From Verrucomicrobiaceae bacterium (GTDB lineage: Bacteria > Verrucomicrobiota > Verrucomicrobiia > Verrucomicrobiales > Verrucomicrobiaceae), in assembly GCA_016713245.1 (NCBI GenBank), contig JADJPM010000005.1, forward strand, positions 62,001 to 126,000: DNA of 64,000 nucleotides, given 5' to 3'. A model generated the notes under the pieces. The model saw only the letters and a list, made by a program, of their open reading frames with translations. It was not told the origin of the DNA and ran no database searches. Shown here piece by piece: positions 7,790 to 16,315 of the stretch. Position 1 is the stretch's first letter. Every line of letters begins with the position of its first letter. A program made the position numbers and the translations under genes.

Positions 7790-9586
7790 ATGATCCGCTT
7801 TTTTGCCGCGTTTTTCTTTTCCACCCTCGCCTTCGCCGCTGACCGACCCAACGTCCTCTGGCTCACCAGTGAGGACAATGGTCCGAACTACGGCTGCTTT
7901 GGCGACAAATATGCCGTCACGCCGAACATCGATGCGCTGGCAGCACGCGGCATCCGCTTCAAGCGGGCCTGGTCAAACGCTCCCGTCTGCGCTCCGGCCC
8001 GCACCTGCCTCATCAGTGGTCGCTGGGCACCGGCAGATGGGGCGGAACACATGCGCAGCATGGTTCCGATGCCGACTGGCCATAAAATGTATGCGCAGGT
8101 GCTTCGTGAGGCGGGTTACTACTGCACCAATGCCAGCAAGGAAGATTACAACCTCGACCGCGCCAAGGTGAAAGGCGCAGATGCCGTGTGGGATGAGAGC
8201 AGTGGCAAGGCGCACTACAAAAACCGCGCCACCGGCCAGCCCTTCTTTGCCATCTTCAACGATACCGGCACCCACGAGAGCCAGATCCGCCGCCGTCCGC
8301 ACACGCTCATCCATGATCCAGCCAAGGCTCCCCTGCCCCCATTTCATCCCGATACCCCCGAGGTGCGCCACGATTGGGCGCAGTATTATGACAACATCAC
8401 CACGATGGACTCCGGCATCGGCAAAAAGCTCGCCGAACTCGAAGCCTCAGGTCTCGCCGAGGACACGATCATCATGCTTTATGGCGATCACGGCGCGGGG
8501 ATGCCACGCTTCAAGCGCTGGCCTTACAACAGCGGCCTGCAAATCGGCCTCATCATGTATTTCCCGGAAAAATGGAAGCACCTCGCCCCGAAAGGCTATG
8601 CTCCCGGAGCCGCCAGCGATGAACTGGTGCAGTTCATCGACCTCGCCCCCACGCTGCTGAGCATCGCGGGCGTCAAACCACCCTCTTACATGCAGGGCCA
8701 CGCCATCTGCGGCTCCCATCCCGCTGCCACGCCGAACAATTTCATCCACGGCTTCCGTGGCCGCATGGATGAGCGTTACGACTGCACTCGCAGCACCACG
8801 GATGGGCGTTACGTCTATGTGCGCCAGCTCATGCCGCACCTGCCCTACGGCCAGTATTTGAATTACATGTTCCAGCAGGCCACCACCCGCGTGTGGAATG
8901 ATCTCTTCACTGCTGGAAAGCTCGATGAACTGCAAAGCCGCTTCTGGCAGCCCAAACCCGCCGAAGAGCTTTACGACCTCCAAAGTGATCCCTGGGAAAC
9001 CAAGAACCTCGTCAGCTCCAAAGACCACTCCGCCGATCTCGAACGCCTCCGCGCCGCTCAAGATGCCTGGCTGCTGCAAACACGCGATCTCGGCCTCATC
9101 CCCGAAGCAGAGCGCCTCGCCGTCGCAAAAGACGGCTCGCCTGCCGATGCGCTCAAGGACTGGCCTTTCCACCACATCCTTGATGCCGCCAAGCTCGCCG
9201 CGAACCGTGCCGAGGGCGCGGAAAAACTCGCGCCGCTGCTCAAGCATGAAAACGCCGCCGTTCGCTACTGGGGCGCCATGGGCCATCTCATTCGCGGCAG
9301 CGCCGATGCCGCCGCGTTGAAGCCTTTGCTCCAAGACAAGAGCGCCAGCGTGCGCATCGCCGCCGCCGAAGCTCTCGGGGACATCGACACCCTGCTCGCC
9401 AGTGCCAGCGTGGATGAAAAACCTTACCTCGAAGCTCTCGAAGCCCTCAACGCCCTCGATCGCCTCAAATCCCGTCTCGGCCCGCAAAAAGCCGCTGTCC
9501 TCGCCCTGCCATCCAAAGCACCGAAAAGCGTCGAAAAGCGCCTTCAAGAATACGTCGCCCGGTTGATGGAGCACATTCGTGAGTGA
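7790..9586 (+). CDS. Secreted sulfatase with C-terminal HEAT-like repeats
   Basis: Arylsulfatase-family enzyme of 598 residues, exported by a signal peptide (about 1-17). The active-site peptide is C67-A-P-A-R71 inside NAPVCAPARTCLISGRW, a CxPxR variant whose cysteine would be converted to formylglycine. Metal-binding residues appear in TSEDNGPNYG and in MLYGDHGAG. After the sulfatase core (to about residue 460) come repeated alpha-helical segments (LAPLLKHENAAVRYWGAMG, LKPLLQDKSASVRIAAAEAL) that look like HEAT repeats. Sulfatases with such tails are common in Planctomycetes and Verrucomicrobia and act on sulfated polysaccharides or mucins; the exact substrate is unknown. The stop overlaps a possible GTG start of the next gene, so co-transcription is likely. 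Confidence 0.9.
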   Translation: MIRFFAAFFFSTLAFAADRPNVLWLTSEDNGPNYGCFGDKYAVTPNIDALAARGIRFKRAWSNAPVCAPARTCLISGRWAPADGAEHMRSMVPMPTGHKMYAQVLREAGYYCTNASKEDYNLDRAKVKGADAVWDESSGKAHYKNRATGQPFFAIFNDTGTHESQIRRRPHTLIHDPAKAPLPPFHPDTPEVRHDWAQYYDNITTMDSGIGKKLAELEASGLAEDTIIMLYGDHGAGMPRFKRWPYNSGLQIGLIMYFPEKWKHLAPKGYAPGAASDELVQFIDLAPTLLSIAGVKPPSYMQGHAICGSHPAATPNNFIHGFRGRMDERYDCTRSTTDGRYVYVRQLMPHLPYGQYLNYMFQQATTRVWNDLFTAGKLDELQSRFWQPKPAEELYDLQSDPWETKNLVSSKDHSADLERLRAAQDAWLLQTRDLGLIPEAERLAVAKDGSPADALKDWPFHHILDAAKLAANRAEGAEKLAPLLKHENAAVRYWGAMGHLIRGSADAAALKPLLQDKSASVRIAAAEALGDIDTLLASASVDEKPYLEALEALNALDRLKSRLGPQKAAVLALPSKAPKSVEKRLQEYVARLMEHIRE

Positions 9587-9597
9587 AAGCTGGCACC

Positions 9598-10275
9598 ATG
9601 CCCGCCACGCTTCAGACCATCGCCACCCTGCGCACCTGCTACACCGATAAATTCGGCGTGCCTCGCCAGTCTGGCCTCGTGCCTGCGGCGTGGGGCGTGA
9701 TCGAATTTGAACCGGCTTTTCGCCGTGTGGAAGCCGTGCGCGGCATTGAGGAATTCAGCCACCTGTGGCTCATCACGCAGTTTCACCTTGTCGGGAAGGA
9801 GCCCGCCTCGCTCACCGTGCGTCCACCAAGGCTCGGAGGAAATGAGAAGCGAGGTGTCTTCGCCACTCGCTCGCCCTTTCGGCCCAATCGTCTCACGCTG
9901 AGTGTCGTGAAACTCGAACGCGTCGAGTGGGAAGGTGATCAAGCGCCGAGGCTTTTCGTCAGCGGCGTGGATCTCGTGGATGGCACGCCCGTTTTCGACA
10001 TCAAACCTTACATCCGCTACGCCGATAGCGTGCCCGATGCTCGAAGCGGCTTCGCCGATGAGGTGCCGCCATCTATTCCCGTGAGCTGGGAATGCGATAG
10101 CGCTGTACCAGATGAGGTGCGCCTCATCATCGACCAATCCCTCGCCCAGCAGCCGCAGCCCGCCTATCACGACGAGCCGGACCGCCTCTACGCCACGGAG
10201 ATCGCCGGCTGGCGTGTGACTTGGCTCGCCCACGAAGACGGTGCCCGCGTGCAAAGCTGCGAGCCGCACCGGTGA
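9598..10275 (+). CDS. trmO: tRNA (N6-threonylcarbamoyladenosine37-N6)-methyltransferase
   Basis: TrmO (YaeB/TsaA) family enzyme, which uses SAM to methylate t6A37 in tRNA-Thr. Diagnostic motifs are DKFGVPRQSGLV, IEEFSHLWLITQFH, GVFATRSPFRPNRLTLSVVKL and DLVDGTPVFDIKPYIRYAD. The 225-residue length is normal. I chose ATG 9598; an in-frame GTG at 9583 overlaps the sulfatase stop (GTGA) and would add five residues. It follows the sulfatase directly with no room for a promoter, although the two functions look unrelated. Confidence 0.93.
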   Translation: MPATLQTIATLRTCYTDKFGVPRQSGLVPAAWGVIEFEPAFRRVEAVRGIEEFSHLWLITQFHLVGKEPASLTVRPPRLGGNEKRGVFATRSPFRPNRLTLSVVKLERVEWEGDQAPRLFVSGVDLVDGTPVFDIKPYIRYADSVPDARSGFADEVPPSIPVSWECDSAVPDEVRLIIDQSLAQQPQPAYHDEPDRLYATEIAGWRVTWLAHEDGARVQSCEPHR

Positions 10276-10280
10276 AGAGT

Positions 10281-10348
10281 AAGATGTGAGAAGTAAGAAG
10301 TGAGACGTCATTTTGCCCCTCACTTCTCACCTCTAACTTTTCACATCT
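10281..10348. repeat. Imperfect inverted repeat between trmO and the phosphotransferase gene
   Basis: The left arm AGATGTGAGAAGTAAGAAG (plus TGAG) is answered by the right arm CTCACTTCTCACCTCTAAC followed by TTTTCACATCT, so the transcript can fold into one long hairpin. The arms are purine- or pyrimidine-only low-complexity sequence of the GAAGTGAGAAG type, found repeatedly in intergenic DNA of this phylum. There is no terminal T-tract, so it is listed as a repeat rather than a terminator. Confidence 0.6.
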
Positions 10349-10364
10349 AACCGCCCCCCCTCTC

Positions 10365-11135
10365 ATGCCAGACCCCACCCTTCCCATCCGTGCCGCCACG
10401 GAAACCGCCCTCGCCCACGGCCTCACGCCGGACCGTTGTGACCTCATGCAAAACAGCAGCACCCTCGTTTTGCGCCTCACCGAGACTCTCGTGGCCCGCG
10501 TCGTGCAGGATCGCGATGGCCCGCGACAAGGCACCGAATGGTTTGCCCGTGAAAATGCCCTCGCGCAGCATCTCACGAGAAACGGAGCACCCGTCATCCC
10601 GCTGCATCCCGACCTCCCACCCGGTCCCCACCAGCATCTCGGCTACCCGCTGAATTTTTGGGAATTCGTCACCCGCATCGATGCCGAGCCTGATCCGCAT
10701 GAAATCGGTCTCACCCTCAAAAAGTGCCACGAGGTCATGAAAACCTTCCCGGAGCCCTTGCCGCGCCTCGCGATCCTTTCCGAAAGCCTCGCCATCCTGA
10801 ACGACCGAACGCTTTTCCCTGAAAAAACGCAAAACCTGCTCCGCCAGCACCTGCAAACCTCGCTGGACGTGCTCGCCGATTACCCGCAGCAGCCGCTGCA
10901 TGGCGACGCCCATGCCGGAAACCTCATGAACACCACCCGCGGCCTGCTTTGGACCGATTGGGAGGATACCTTCGCCGGCCCCGTCGAGTGGGACCTGGCC
11001 TCCATCATCTGGAACTCGCTCCTTCTCGATGAGGATCACACCACCGTGGCCGCCATCCGAGATGCCTACGGCCCCGTGGACGAAAAAGCCCTCCAGCAGT
11101 GCCTCATCGCCCGAGCCGCCGTGATCACCGTCTAG
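10365..11135 (+). CDS. Aminoglycoside phosphotransferase-like kinase, 3' end interrupted by TAG
   Basis: APH/choline-kinase-fold phosphotransferase, 256 residues as read. The catalytic loop is HGDAHAGNLM (Asp as base, Asn as Mg ligand) and the DFG-equivalent is WTDWEDTFAGPVEWDLASI. An N-terminal ATP-binding region precedes it. The substrate is unknown; many such proteins phosphorylate small hydroxylated metabolites rather than antibiotics. Translation stops at TAG 11133-11135, yet the same frame stays open for 26 more codons to TGA 11214-11216 and reads like the normal amphipathic helix end of this family. The gene may therefore carry a recent TGG-to-TAG mutation or a sequencing error. The final helix is usually non-catalytic, so a truncated product could still work. 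Confidence 0.8.
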   Translation: MPDPTLPIRAATETALAHGLTPDRCDLMQNSSTLVLRLTETLVARVVQDRDGPRQGTEWFARENALAQHLTRNGAPVIPLHPDLPPGPHQHLGYPLNFWEFVTRIDAEPDPHEIGLTLKKCHEVMKTFPEPLPRLAILSESLAILNDRTLFPEKTQNLLRQHLQTSLDVLADYPQQPLHGDAHAGNLMNTTRGLLWTDWEDTFAGPVEWDLASIIWNSLLLDEDHTTVAAIRDAYGPVDEKALQQCLIARAAVITV

Positions 11136-11216
11136 TATCCGATTTTATATCCGAATCCGAACGAAGACCGGCAGCGCAAGCTCCAGGCCCGCATTGACTG
11201 GCTGGCGGCCCTTTGA
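11133..11216 (+). other. In-frame continuation of the phosphotransferase gene beyond its TAG
   Basis: After the TAG at 11133-11135 the same frame encodes YPILYPNPNEDRQRKL and then QARIDWLAAL before a TGA. The last part is a helix typical of the C-terminus of APH-family kinases, and the open frame ends in good coding sequence. A single G-to-A change from TGG (Trp) would explain the stop. No promoter or start codon suggests an independent gene. Confidence 0.6.
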
Positions 11217-11272
11217 CGAACAAACCTCCGCCTTGACCTCTTGACCACCTTGACCCATTTGACAGCCCGTCC

Positions 11273-12967
11273 ATGCCCCCCTCCGACCTTCCCCGCACTC
11301 TCGCCATTGGTTCCGACCACGGCGGCCTCGTGCTCAAAAACGCCGTCGCGGCGCATCTGAAGGCCGCGGGTTTTGAAGTCGAGGACGTCGGCACGCACAC
11401 GATAGCCAGCGTGGACTACCCGGACTTCGCGGAAATGGTCAGCGAACGTGTTTTGGACGGCCGCGCGGACGCGGGCATCCTCGTTTGCACCACCGGCATC
11501 GGCGTCAGCATCGCCGCGAACCGCCACGCCGGCATCCAGGCCTCCCTCGTGCATGATGTGGAGACCGCCAAAATCACCCGCGAGCACAACGCCTCCAACG
11601 TCCTCTGCCTCGCTGGCAAAACCACGCCCGAAGCCACCGCGAAAGCCATCGCGGACGCCTGGCTCGCCACCCCCTTTGCTGGAGGCCGTCATGGCCGCCG
11701 CGTCGATAAAATGAACACCCAAGCCCACCCCCTCAGCATCCTCGCCTCCGCCGATCCCGCCGTCGCCCACATCATCCAGGGCGAGCAGCATCGTCAGCAG
11801 GACCACATCGAGCTCATCGCGAGCGAAAATTTCACCAGCCGCGCCGTCATGGCCGCACAGGGTAGCTGCCTGACGAACAAATACGCCGAAGGTTACCCCG
11901 GCAAACGCTGGTATGGTGGCTGCGAAGAGGTCGATAAAGTCGAGCAGCTCGCCATTGACCGTGCTTGCGAGCTTTTCGGAGCCAAATTCGCCAATGTACA
12001 GCCCCATTCCGGCTCGCAGGCGAATGCCGCCGTTTATTTCAGCGTGCTCCAGCCCGGCGACAAAGTCCTTGGCATGAACCTCGCCCACGGCGGTCATTTG
12101 ACCCACGGTAACCCTGCGAACTTCAGCGGCCGCTTCTACCAGTTCTGTCAATACGGCGTCGGCGCCGACGACGAACGCATCAACTACGACGAACTCGCCG
12201 AAGTCGCCCTGCGTGAGAAGCCGAAGATGATCACGGCCGGTGCCAGCGCCTACCCTCGCATCATCGACTTCAAAAAGATGAGCGAGATCGCTAAGAGCGT
12301 CGGCGCTTACCTCTTTGTCGATATGGCCCACATCGCTGGTCTCGTCGCCGGTGGCGCGCATCCTTCGCCGATGGAATACGCCGACTTCGTCACCACCACG
12401 ACGCACAAGAGCCTGCGCGGCCCCCGTGGCGGCATGATCCTCACCAACAACGAAGACCTCTTCAAAAAGATCCAGAGCCAGGTCTTCCCCGGCGTGCAAG
12501 GCGGCCCGCTCATGCACGTCATCGCCGCCAAGGCCGTCTGCTTCGGCGAATGCCTCAAGCCTGACTTCAAAGACTACACCGCCCAGGTCGTCAAAAACGC
12601 CCAAGCCCTCGCCGCTGCGCTCAGCGCCCTCGGCTACCGCATCGTCAGCGGCGGAACCGACAATCACCTCATGCTCGTCGATCTGCGTCCGAAAGGCCTC
12701 AACGGCAAAATCGCCAGCGAGACCCTCGACAAAGCCGCCATCACCGTGAACAAAAACGGCATCCCCTTCGACACCGAGAAGATCACCCTCGGCGGCGGCA
12801 TCCGCGTCGGCACTCCCGCCGTCACCACTCGCGGCATGAAAGAAGCCGAGATGACCCAAATCGCCGCCTGGATCGACCGTGCGCTCACCCACCGCGAGAA
12901 CGACGCCGTCTTGGCCGAGATTCGCAAAGAGGTGAGTGCGGCCAATCAGCGGTTTCCGCTTCCATAA
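11273..12967 (+). CDS. rpiB-glyA: Fusion of ribose-5-phosphate isomerase B and serine hydroxymethyltransferase
   Basis: A single 564-residue frame joins two metabolic enzymes. Residues 9-145 are RpiB: GSDHGG at 13-18, GILVCTTGIGVSIAANR with the catalytic Cys72, and HDVETAKITREHNASNV. Residues about 150-564 are a full SHMT: IELIASENF, the PLP region, TTTHKSLRGPRGG with Lys379 as the Schiff-base lysine, and a normal C-terminus ending RFPLP. RpiB interconverts ribulose- and ribose-5-phosphate; SHMT makes glycine and methylene-THF from serine, so both feed purine synthesis. An internal ATG at 11711 (residue 147) could start SHMT alone. There is no stop, shift or intergenic sequence between domains. 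A terminator follows at 13002-13032. Confidence 0.95.
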   Translation: MPPSDLPRTLAIGSDHGGLVLKNAVAAHLKAAGFEVEDVGTHTIASVDYPDFAEMVSERVLDGRADAGILVCTTGIGVSIAANRHAGIQASLVHDVETAKITREHNASNVLCLAGKTTPEATAKAIADAWLATPFAGGRHGRRVDKMNTQAHPLSILASADPAVAHIIQGEQHRQQDHIELIASENFTSRAVMAAQGSCLTNKYAEGYPGKRWYGGCEEVDKVEQLAIDRACELFGAKFANVQPHSGSQANAAVYFSVLQPGDKVLGMNLAHGGHLTHGNPANFSGRFYQFCQYGVGADDERINYDELAEVALREKPKMITAGASAYPRIIDFKKMSEIAKSVGAYLFVDMAHIAGLVAGGAHPSPMEYADFVTTTTHKSLRGPRGGMILTNNEDLFKKIQSQVFPGVQGGPLMHVIAAKAVCFGECLKPDFKDYTAQVVKNAQALAAALSALGYRIVSGGTDNHLMLVDLRPKGLNGKIASETLDKAAITVNKNGIPFDTEKITLGGGIRVGTPAVTTRGMKEAEMTQIAAWIDRALTHRENDAVLAEIRKEVSAANQRFPLP

Positions 12968-13001
12968 AGCGAAGTGCTAGGTTTCAGCTTCTGAAAATTC
13001 A

Positions 13002-13032
13002 GCGGGATGTCGAAAGGCATCCCGCTTTTTTT
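13002..13032 (+). terminator. Rho-independent terminator after rpiB-glyA
   Basis: The perfect stem GCGGGATG (13002-13009) and CATCCCGC (13018-13025) with an 8-base loop is followed by TTTTTTT at 13026-13032, 35 bases past the glyA stop. Confidence 0.92.
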
Positions 13033-13075
13033 GGACCAGAAGGATGGGGCCTTGGTCATGCGGCAAAGAGGGCTT

Positions 13076-13106
13076 GAAGTGCGGGCAGGAGTGCCCGCAT
13101 CACTTC
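13076..13106. repeat. Palindromic hairpin in the intergenic gap
   Basis: GAAGT-GCGGGCA, loop GGAG, then TGCCCGC-ATC-ACTTC forms a 12-bp stem with a 3-base bulge. It lies between two convergent terminators and has no T-tract, so it is more likely a REP-like palindrome than a third terminator. Confidence 0.5.
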
Positions 13107-13109
13107 ATG

Positions 13110-13140
13110 AAAAAGGGCCATGCGGTGAAGCATGGCCCTT
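13110..13140 (-). terminator. Rho-independent terminator after the aldolase gene
   Basis: On the minus strand, AAGGGCCATGC, loop TTCACC and GCATGGCCCTT form a perfect 11-bp stem followed by a T run (complement of 13110-13114). It lies 30 bases past the aldolase stop. Confidence 0.9.
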
Positions 13141-13170
13141 GTGGGAATGGGGATGTTCGCCTGACGGGGA

Positions 13171-14202
13171 TCAGACGGTGCCGAAGATGGTCTTGCCGGT
13201 GCTGAGGAGGTCGTTGCAGGCTTCCTTCATGCGGTCGCAGAGGCCTTGCTCGCCTTTTTTGAGGTAGGCACGGGGGTCGTAGGCTTTCTTGTCGCCGATC
13301 TCGCCGTCGATCTTGAGGACGCCGGCGTAGTTTTTCATCATGTGGGCCACGATGGGACGGGTGAAGGCGTATTGGGTATCGGTGTCGATGTTCATCTTGA
13401 TGACGCCGTAGCCGAGGGTCTCGCGAATTTCTTCGAGAGGGGTGCCGGAGCCGCCGTGGAAGACGAGGTCCATCTCGGCGGCAGCGCCGTATTTGGCGGT
13501 GACGGCGGCCTGGCCGTCCTTGAGGATGGTTGGCTTGAGTTTGACGGCGCCGGGCTTGTAGGAGCCGTGGACGTTGCCAAAGGTGGCGGCGAACATGAAG
13601 CGGCCGATGCCGTTGAGGGCTTCATAGACGGCGACCATGTCTTCCGGGGTGGTGTAGAGCTTGTCATTGGCGACGCCGGAGGTGTCGTGACCGTCTTCTT
13701 CACCGCCGACGACGCCAGCCTCGACTTCGAGGATGATGTCGAGCGCGGCGCACTCTTTGAGGAGTTCCTTGGAGACTTTGATGTTCTCTTCGAGGCTGAG
13801 CTCGGAGCCGTCGAACATGTGGGAGTTGAAGAGATTGCCTTTGCCGGCCTCACGACGTGCCTTGGTGGCGGCGAGGAGGGGCTTCAAAAACTTCTCGACG
13901 TTCTTGGGGTGGCAATGGTCGGTGTGGAGGGCGACGAGGACGTTGTAACGCTCCGCGAGGATGTGAACGGCCTCAGCGAGGACGATGGCTCCGAGGGCCA
14001 TATCTTTGACGGAGGTGCCGGAGGCGAACTCACCACCGCCAGTGGAGACCTGGATGATGCCGTCGGACTTGCTCTCGGCGAAGGCCTTCAAGGCTCCATT
14101 GATGGTGGGCAGAGAGGTGACGTTGATGGCGGGATAGGCGTAGCCGCCTTTCTGGGCGGCATCGAGCATGGCACGGTATTGAGCGGGAGTGGCGACGGGC
14201 AT
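13171..14202 (-). CDS. fba: Class II fructose-bisphosphate aldolase
   Basis: Zinc-dependent aldolase of glycolysis and gluconeogenesis, cleaving fructose-1,6-bisphosphate to DHAP and glyceraldehyde-3-phosphate. The 343-residue protein has the class II zinc-site signature ALHTDHCHPKN with catalytic Asp95 and ligand His96. It also has EVEAGVVGGEEDGHD, a glycine-rich FHGGSGTP phosphate loop and KMNIDTDTQ. Length matches the actinobacterial/proteobacterial type A group (about 344). It stands alone with its own terminator; the upstream gap to the Gre-like gene holds a perfect 13-bp inverted repeat. Confidence 0.96.
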   Translation of the reverse strand: MPVATPAQYRAMLDAAQKGGYAYPAINVTSLPTINGALKAFAESKSDGIIQVSTGGGEFASGTSVKDMALGAIVLAEAVHILAERYNVLVALHTDHCHPKNVEKFLKPLLAATKARREAGKGNLFNSHMFDGSELSLEENIKVSKELLKECAALDIILEVEAGVVGGEEDGHDTSGVANDKLYTTPEDMVAVYEALNGIGRFMFAATFGNVHGSYKPGAVKLKPTILKDGQAAVTAKYGAAAEMDLVFHGGSGTPLEEIRETLGYGVIKMNIDTDTQYAFTRPIVAHMMKNYAGVLKIDGEIGDKKAYDPRAYLKKGEQGLCDRMKEACNDLLSTGKTIFGTV

Positions 14203-14227
14203 CTTTGAATGTTAGATTGGGGATTTC

Positions 14228-14269
14228 TGATTCCTGATTCGGAGAGCTGAGAGCATGAATCAGGAATCA
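14228..14269. repeat. Perfect 13-bp inverted repeat upstream of fba
   Basis: TGATTCCTGATTC (14228-14240) is exactly complementary to GAATCAGGAATCA (14257-14269) across a 16-base spacer. The 10-mer AATCAGGAAT recurs twice at 20542-20565 upstream of gatA, so this belongs to a dispersed family. It sits in the 5' region of fba and could affect its mRNA. Confidence 0.7.
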
Positions 14270-14321
14270 AGATTCATGAATCAGGTGTTGAGCAAGCAGT
14301 GAGCGGGCCAGCGGAGGCTTT

Positions 14322-16160
14322 TTAATTATAGCTGCGGATGGCTCCGACGCGGACGCGGCGGGTGCTGTGGGCTTCATCGCCGGGAAGATCGATCTCGTCT
14401 CCGGGGACGTGGCCGATGAGGGCTTTAGCCTTCTCGGAGAGATAGGAGATGATGTTTTTCTCCAAGTCGCCATCCCAAGCACCGAGGATGCTGAGGCTCT
14501 CAGAGGTACCATCGGCGAGGTCGGTGAGTTCGACAACGGTGCCGATGCCAACTTTGTCGTTGGGGGTGTTGGCGAAATCGGTGCCGTGGGCGTGGCGGAT
14601 CTCACGCTCACATTTGCCCTGCATACGGAGGAGGACGGCCTGCTGATCACGGGCGGCTTTGTAACCGCCGTTTTCGCGAAGGTCACCTTCGGCACGGGCG
14701 ATCTGGATTTCCTTCTTGTTTTCAGGAATCTGGACGTTCACGAGGTCTTCGAGTTCCTTCTTTTTACGCTCAAGAGATTCCCAGGAGACGATCAGGCGGT
14801 CGTCCTGACGGGCGGTGGCGTTTTCAGCCATCATGGCCTCCATTTCAGGGCGCGATTTGATGATGCGAGCCATGAGAGAACGGCTGGTGAGGTCATCAAA
14901 GGCGGAACTGCCAAGGATGCGCTTGGCGAGGAGGCGAATGTCTTCTTCCTCGGCATCGGCGACCATTTCGCCGAGCAGGCCGGAGTCTTCGGAAAGGAGG
15001 CTTTGGAGGCGTCCAGTGCGCTTGGGTCCGCCTTCCATCTGATCGTAGTCGATGACATCGAGGATGGCGTGGCCGAGGTCGATATCGAAGCAGGACTCGG
15101 CGAGGCCTTTGCGCTCGCGGGCCATCCAGATGAGGAGATCGGCGCTGAGGTTGCGATTGCGGAGGCACTTTTTAAGGGCATCGGCGAGGACATCGAGCTC
15201 GTCGTTGTCGTTGAGCACGATGGCGATCTCGGCGACGGCCTTGCCGCCGGTGCGGGTGAGCTGCTGGAGGATTTCCGGCACCCAGGCACGGTCAGGGAAG
15301 GCGGTGGGGAAGGCGCGGTAAACCCGGGCGAGTGCGGCGGAGGCGAGCGTCTTGATGGAATCGGCCAGGATGGCGCGAGTCTCGGAGACGAGATCGGCGA
15401 GCTTCAAGCTGCCGAGCGGAGCGGTGGCGCCGAGGTTTTCGATGAGTTCATCACGAGCGAGGAGGAGCTGGACGCTTTCCTTGAGCTGGAGTTTGTAGCT
15501 CTTGCGGACGGTATCGGTGATGTCCTGGAAGATGGGGACGAGCTCCGTTTTGGCGTCTTCGAAGAGGTCGAGGTCTTTTTGGATGCTGGCGAGGGCGGCA
15601 AGCTTGCCCTTGAGATCGCGGACGGCGAGGAAGCTCTTCACCATCACGGTGCCGGGCTTTTCCGTCTGATCGCGGAGGATGAGCTTTTCAGCCCGTTTGG
15701 CGGGGACGACGACGTGGCGGTGGGCTTTGAGAGCCTTTTTGGCGGTCTCCCACCAGCGCTTGTATTCAGCCTCGGGGATGATTTTGCCCTTCAGAAGGAT
15801 TTCGAGGCCGTCGAGGGAGAGGGTGTTGCCGCTGCTTTTGAGGGCCAGCTCGACGAGAGCGGGGGCGTTGTCCTTGGCGAGGGCTTTGAGGCCATCGAGA
15901 TCGGTGAGACGGCGGGCGAGGATGCTATCACTTGGGAGGATTTCCAGGGAGTTCGCCGCGAAGCCGAGCTTCATGGTGTGGCCTGGTTTTCCTTCGAAGT
16001 CGATGCCGATACGATCTCCGAGGAGATCCCATTCGGTGATGCGACCGATGCCCCAGCTTTTATGCTGGACGGCGGTGCCGGGTTCGAGCTTGGAGATTTT
16101 TTCTGCATCTGCGCCGGAGAGCTTGCCGGCTGCCACAAGATTTTGCACCTCTGGATTCAT
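14322..16160 (-). CDS. Long GreA/GreB-like protein with CarD-like N-terminal region
   Basis: 612-residue protein whose last about 165 residues resemble transcript-cleavage factors GreA/GreB. They have a coiled coil from about 445 with AEGDLRENGGYKAARDQQ, matching the acidic tip signature AxxxGDLxENxEY, and then a C-terminal FKBP-like domain (VGIGTVVELTDL ... ISYLSEKAKALIGHVPGDEI). The N-terminal 60 residues (PGTAVQHKSWGIGRITEWD ... GIDFEGKPGHTMKL) look like a small RNA-polymerase-interacting or Tudor-like barrel of CarD type. The middle 370 residues are helical and unrecognised. Canonical GreA is about 158 residues. It probably binds RNA polymerase; whether it stimulates cleavage is unknown. 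Confidence 0.75.
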   Translation of the reverse strand: MNPEVQNLVAAGKLSGADAEKISKLEPGTAVQHKSWGIGRITEWDLLGDRIGIDFEGKPGHTMKLGFAANSLEILPSDSILARRLTDLDGLKALAKDNAPALVELALKSSGNTLSLDGLEILLKGKIIPEAEYKRWWETAKKALKAHRHVVVPAKRAEKLILRDQTEKPGTVMVKSFLAVRDLKGKLAALASIQKDLDLFEDAKTELVPIFQDITDTVRKSYKLQLKESVQLLLARDELIENLGATAPLGSLKLADLVSETRAILADSIKTLASAALARVYRAFPTAFPDRAWVPEILQQLTRTGGKAVAEIAIVLNDNDELDVLADALKKCLRNRNLSADLLIWMARERKGLAESCFDIDLGHAILDVIDYDQMEGGPKRTGRLQSLLSEDSGLLGEMVADAEEEDIRLLAKRILGSSAFDDLTSRSLMARIIKSRPEMEAMMAENATARQDDRLIVSWESLERKKKELEDLVNVQIPENKKEIQIARAEGDLRENGGYKAARDQQAVLLRMQGKCEREIRHAHGTDFANTPNDKVGIGTVVELTDLADGTSESLSILGAWDGDLEKNIISYLSEKAKALIGHVPGDEIDLPGDEAHSTRRVRVGAIRSYN

Positions 16161-16315
16161 GGGGAGGTGAGATTAGACGCTGGGAGGGCTGTGGCAAGGG
16201 ATGGTTTTGGCCGGGTGTTATTCGCCGGGGGAATCGGGCTGTCAGACGAGGGAAATGCCGAGGTTTTGAAAAAAGTGCTTTTCAAACGGACTGCTTTTTT
16301 TGTAACCTACGCCTC

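Noticed and set aside
11132..12892. Long minus-strand frame opposite rpiB-glyA (586 codons)
   Set aside because: It lies antisense to two well-conserved catalytic domains and its translation is repetitive in Gly/Ala/Glu/Val with no recognisable motif; a shadow of GC-rich codon use.
13246..14208. Long plus-strand frame opposite the aldolase
   Set aside because: Composition is that of a shadow frame and the aldolase on the other strand is unambiguous.
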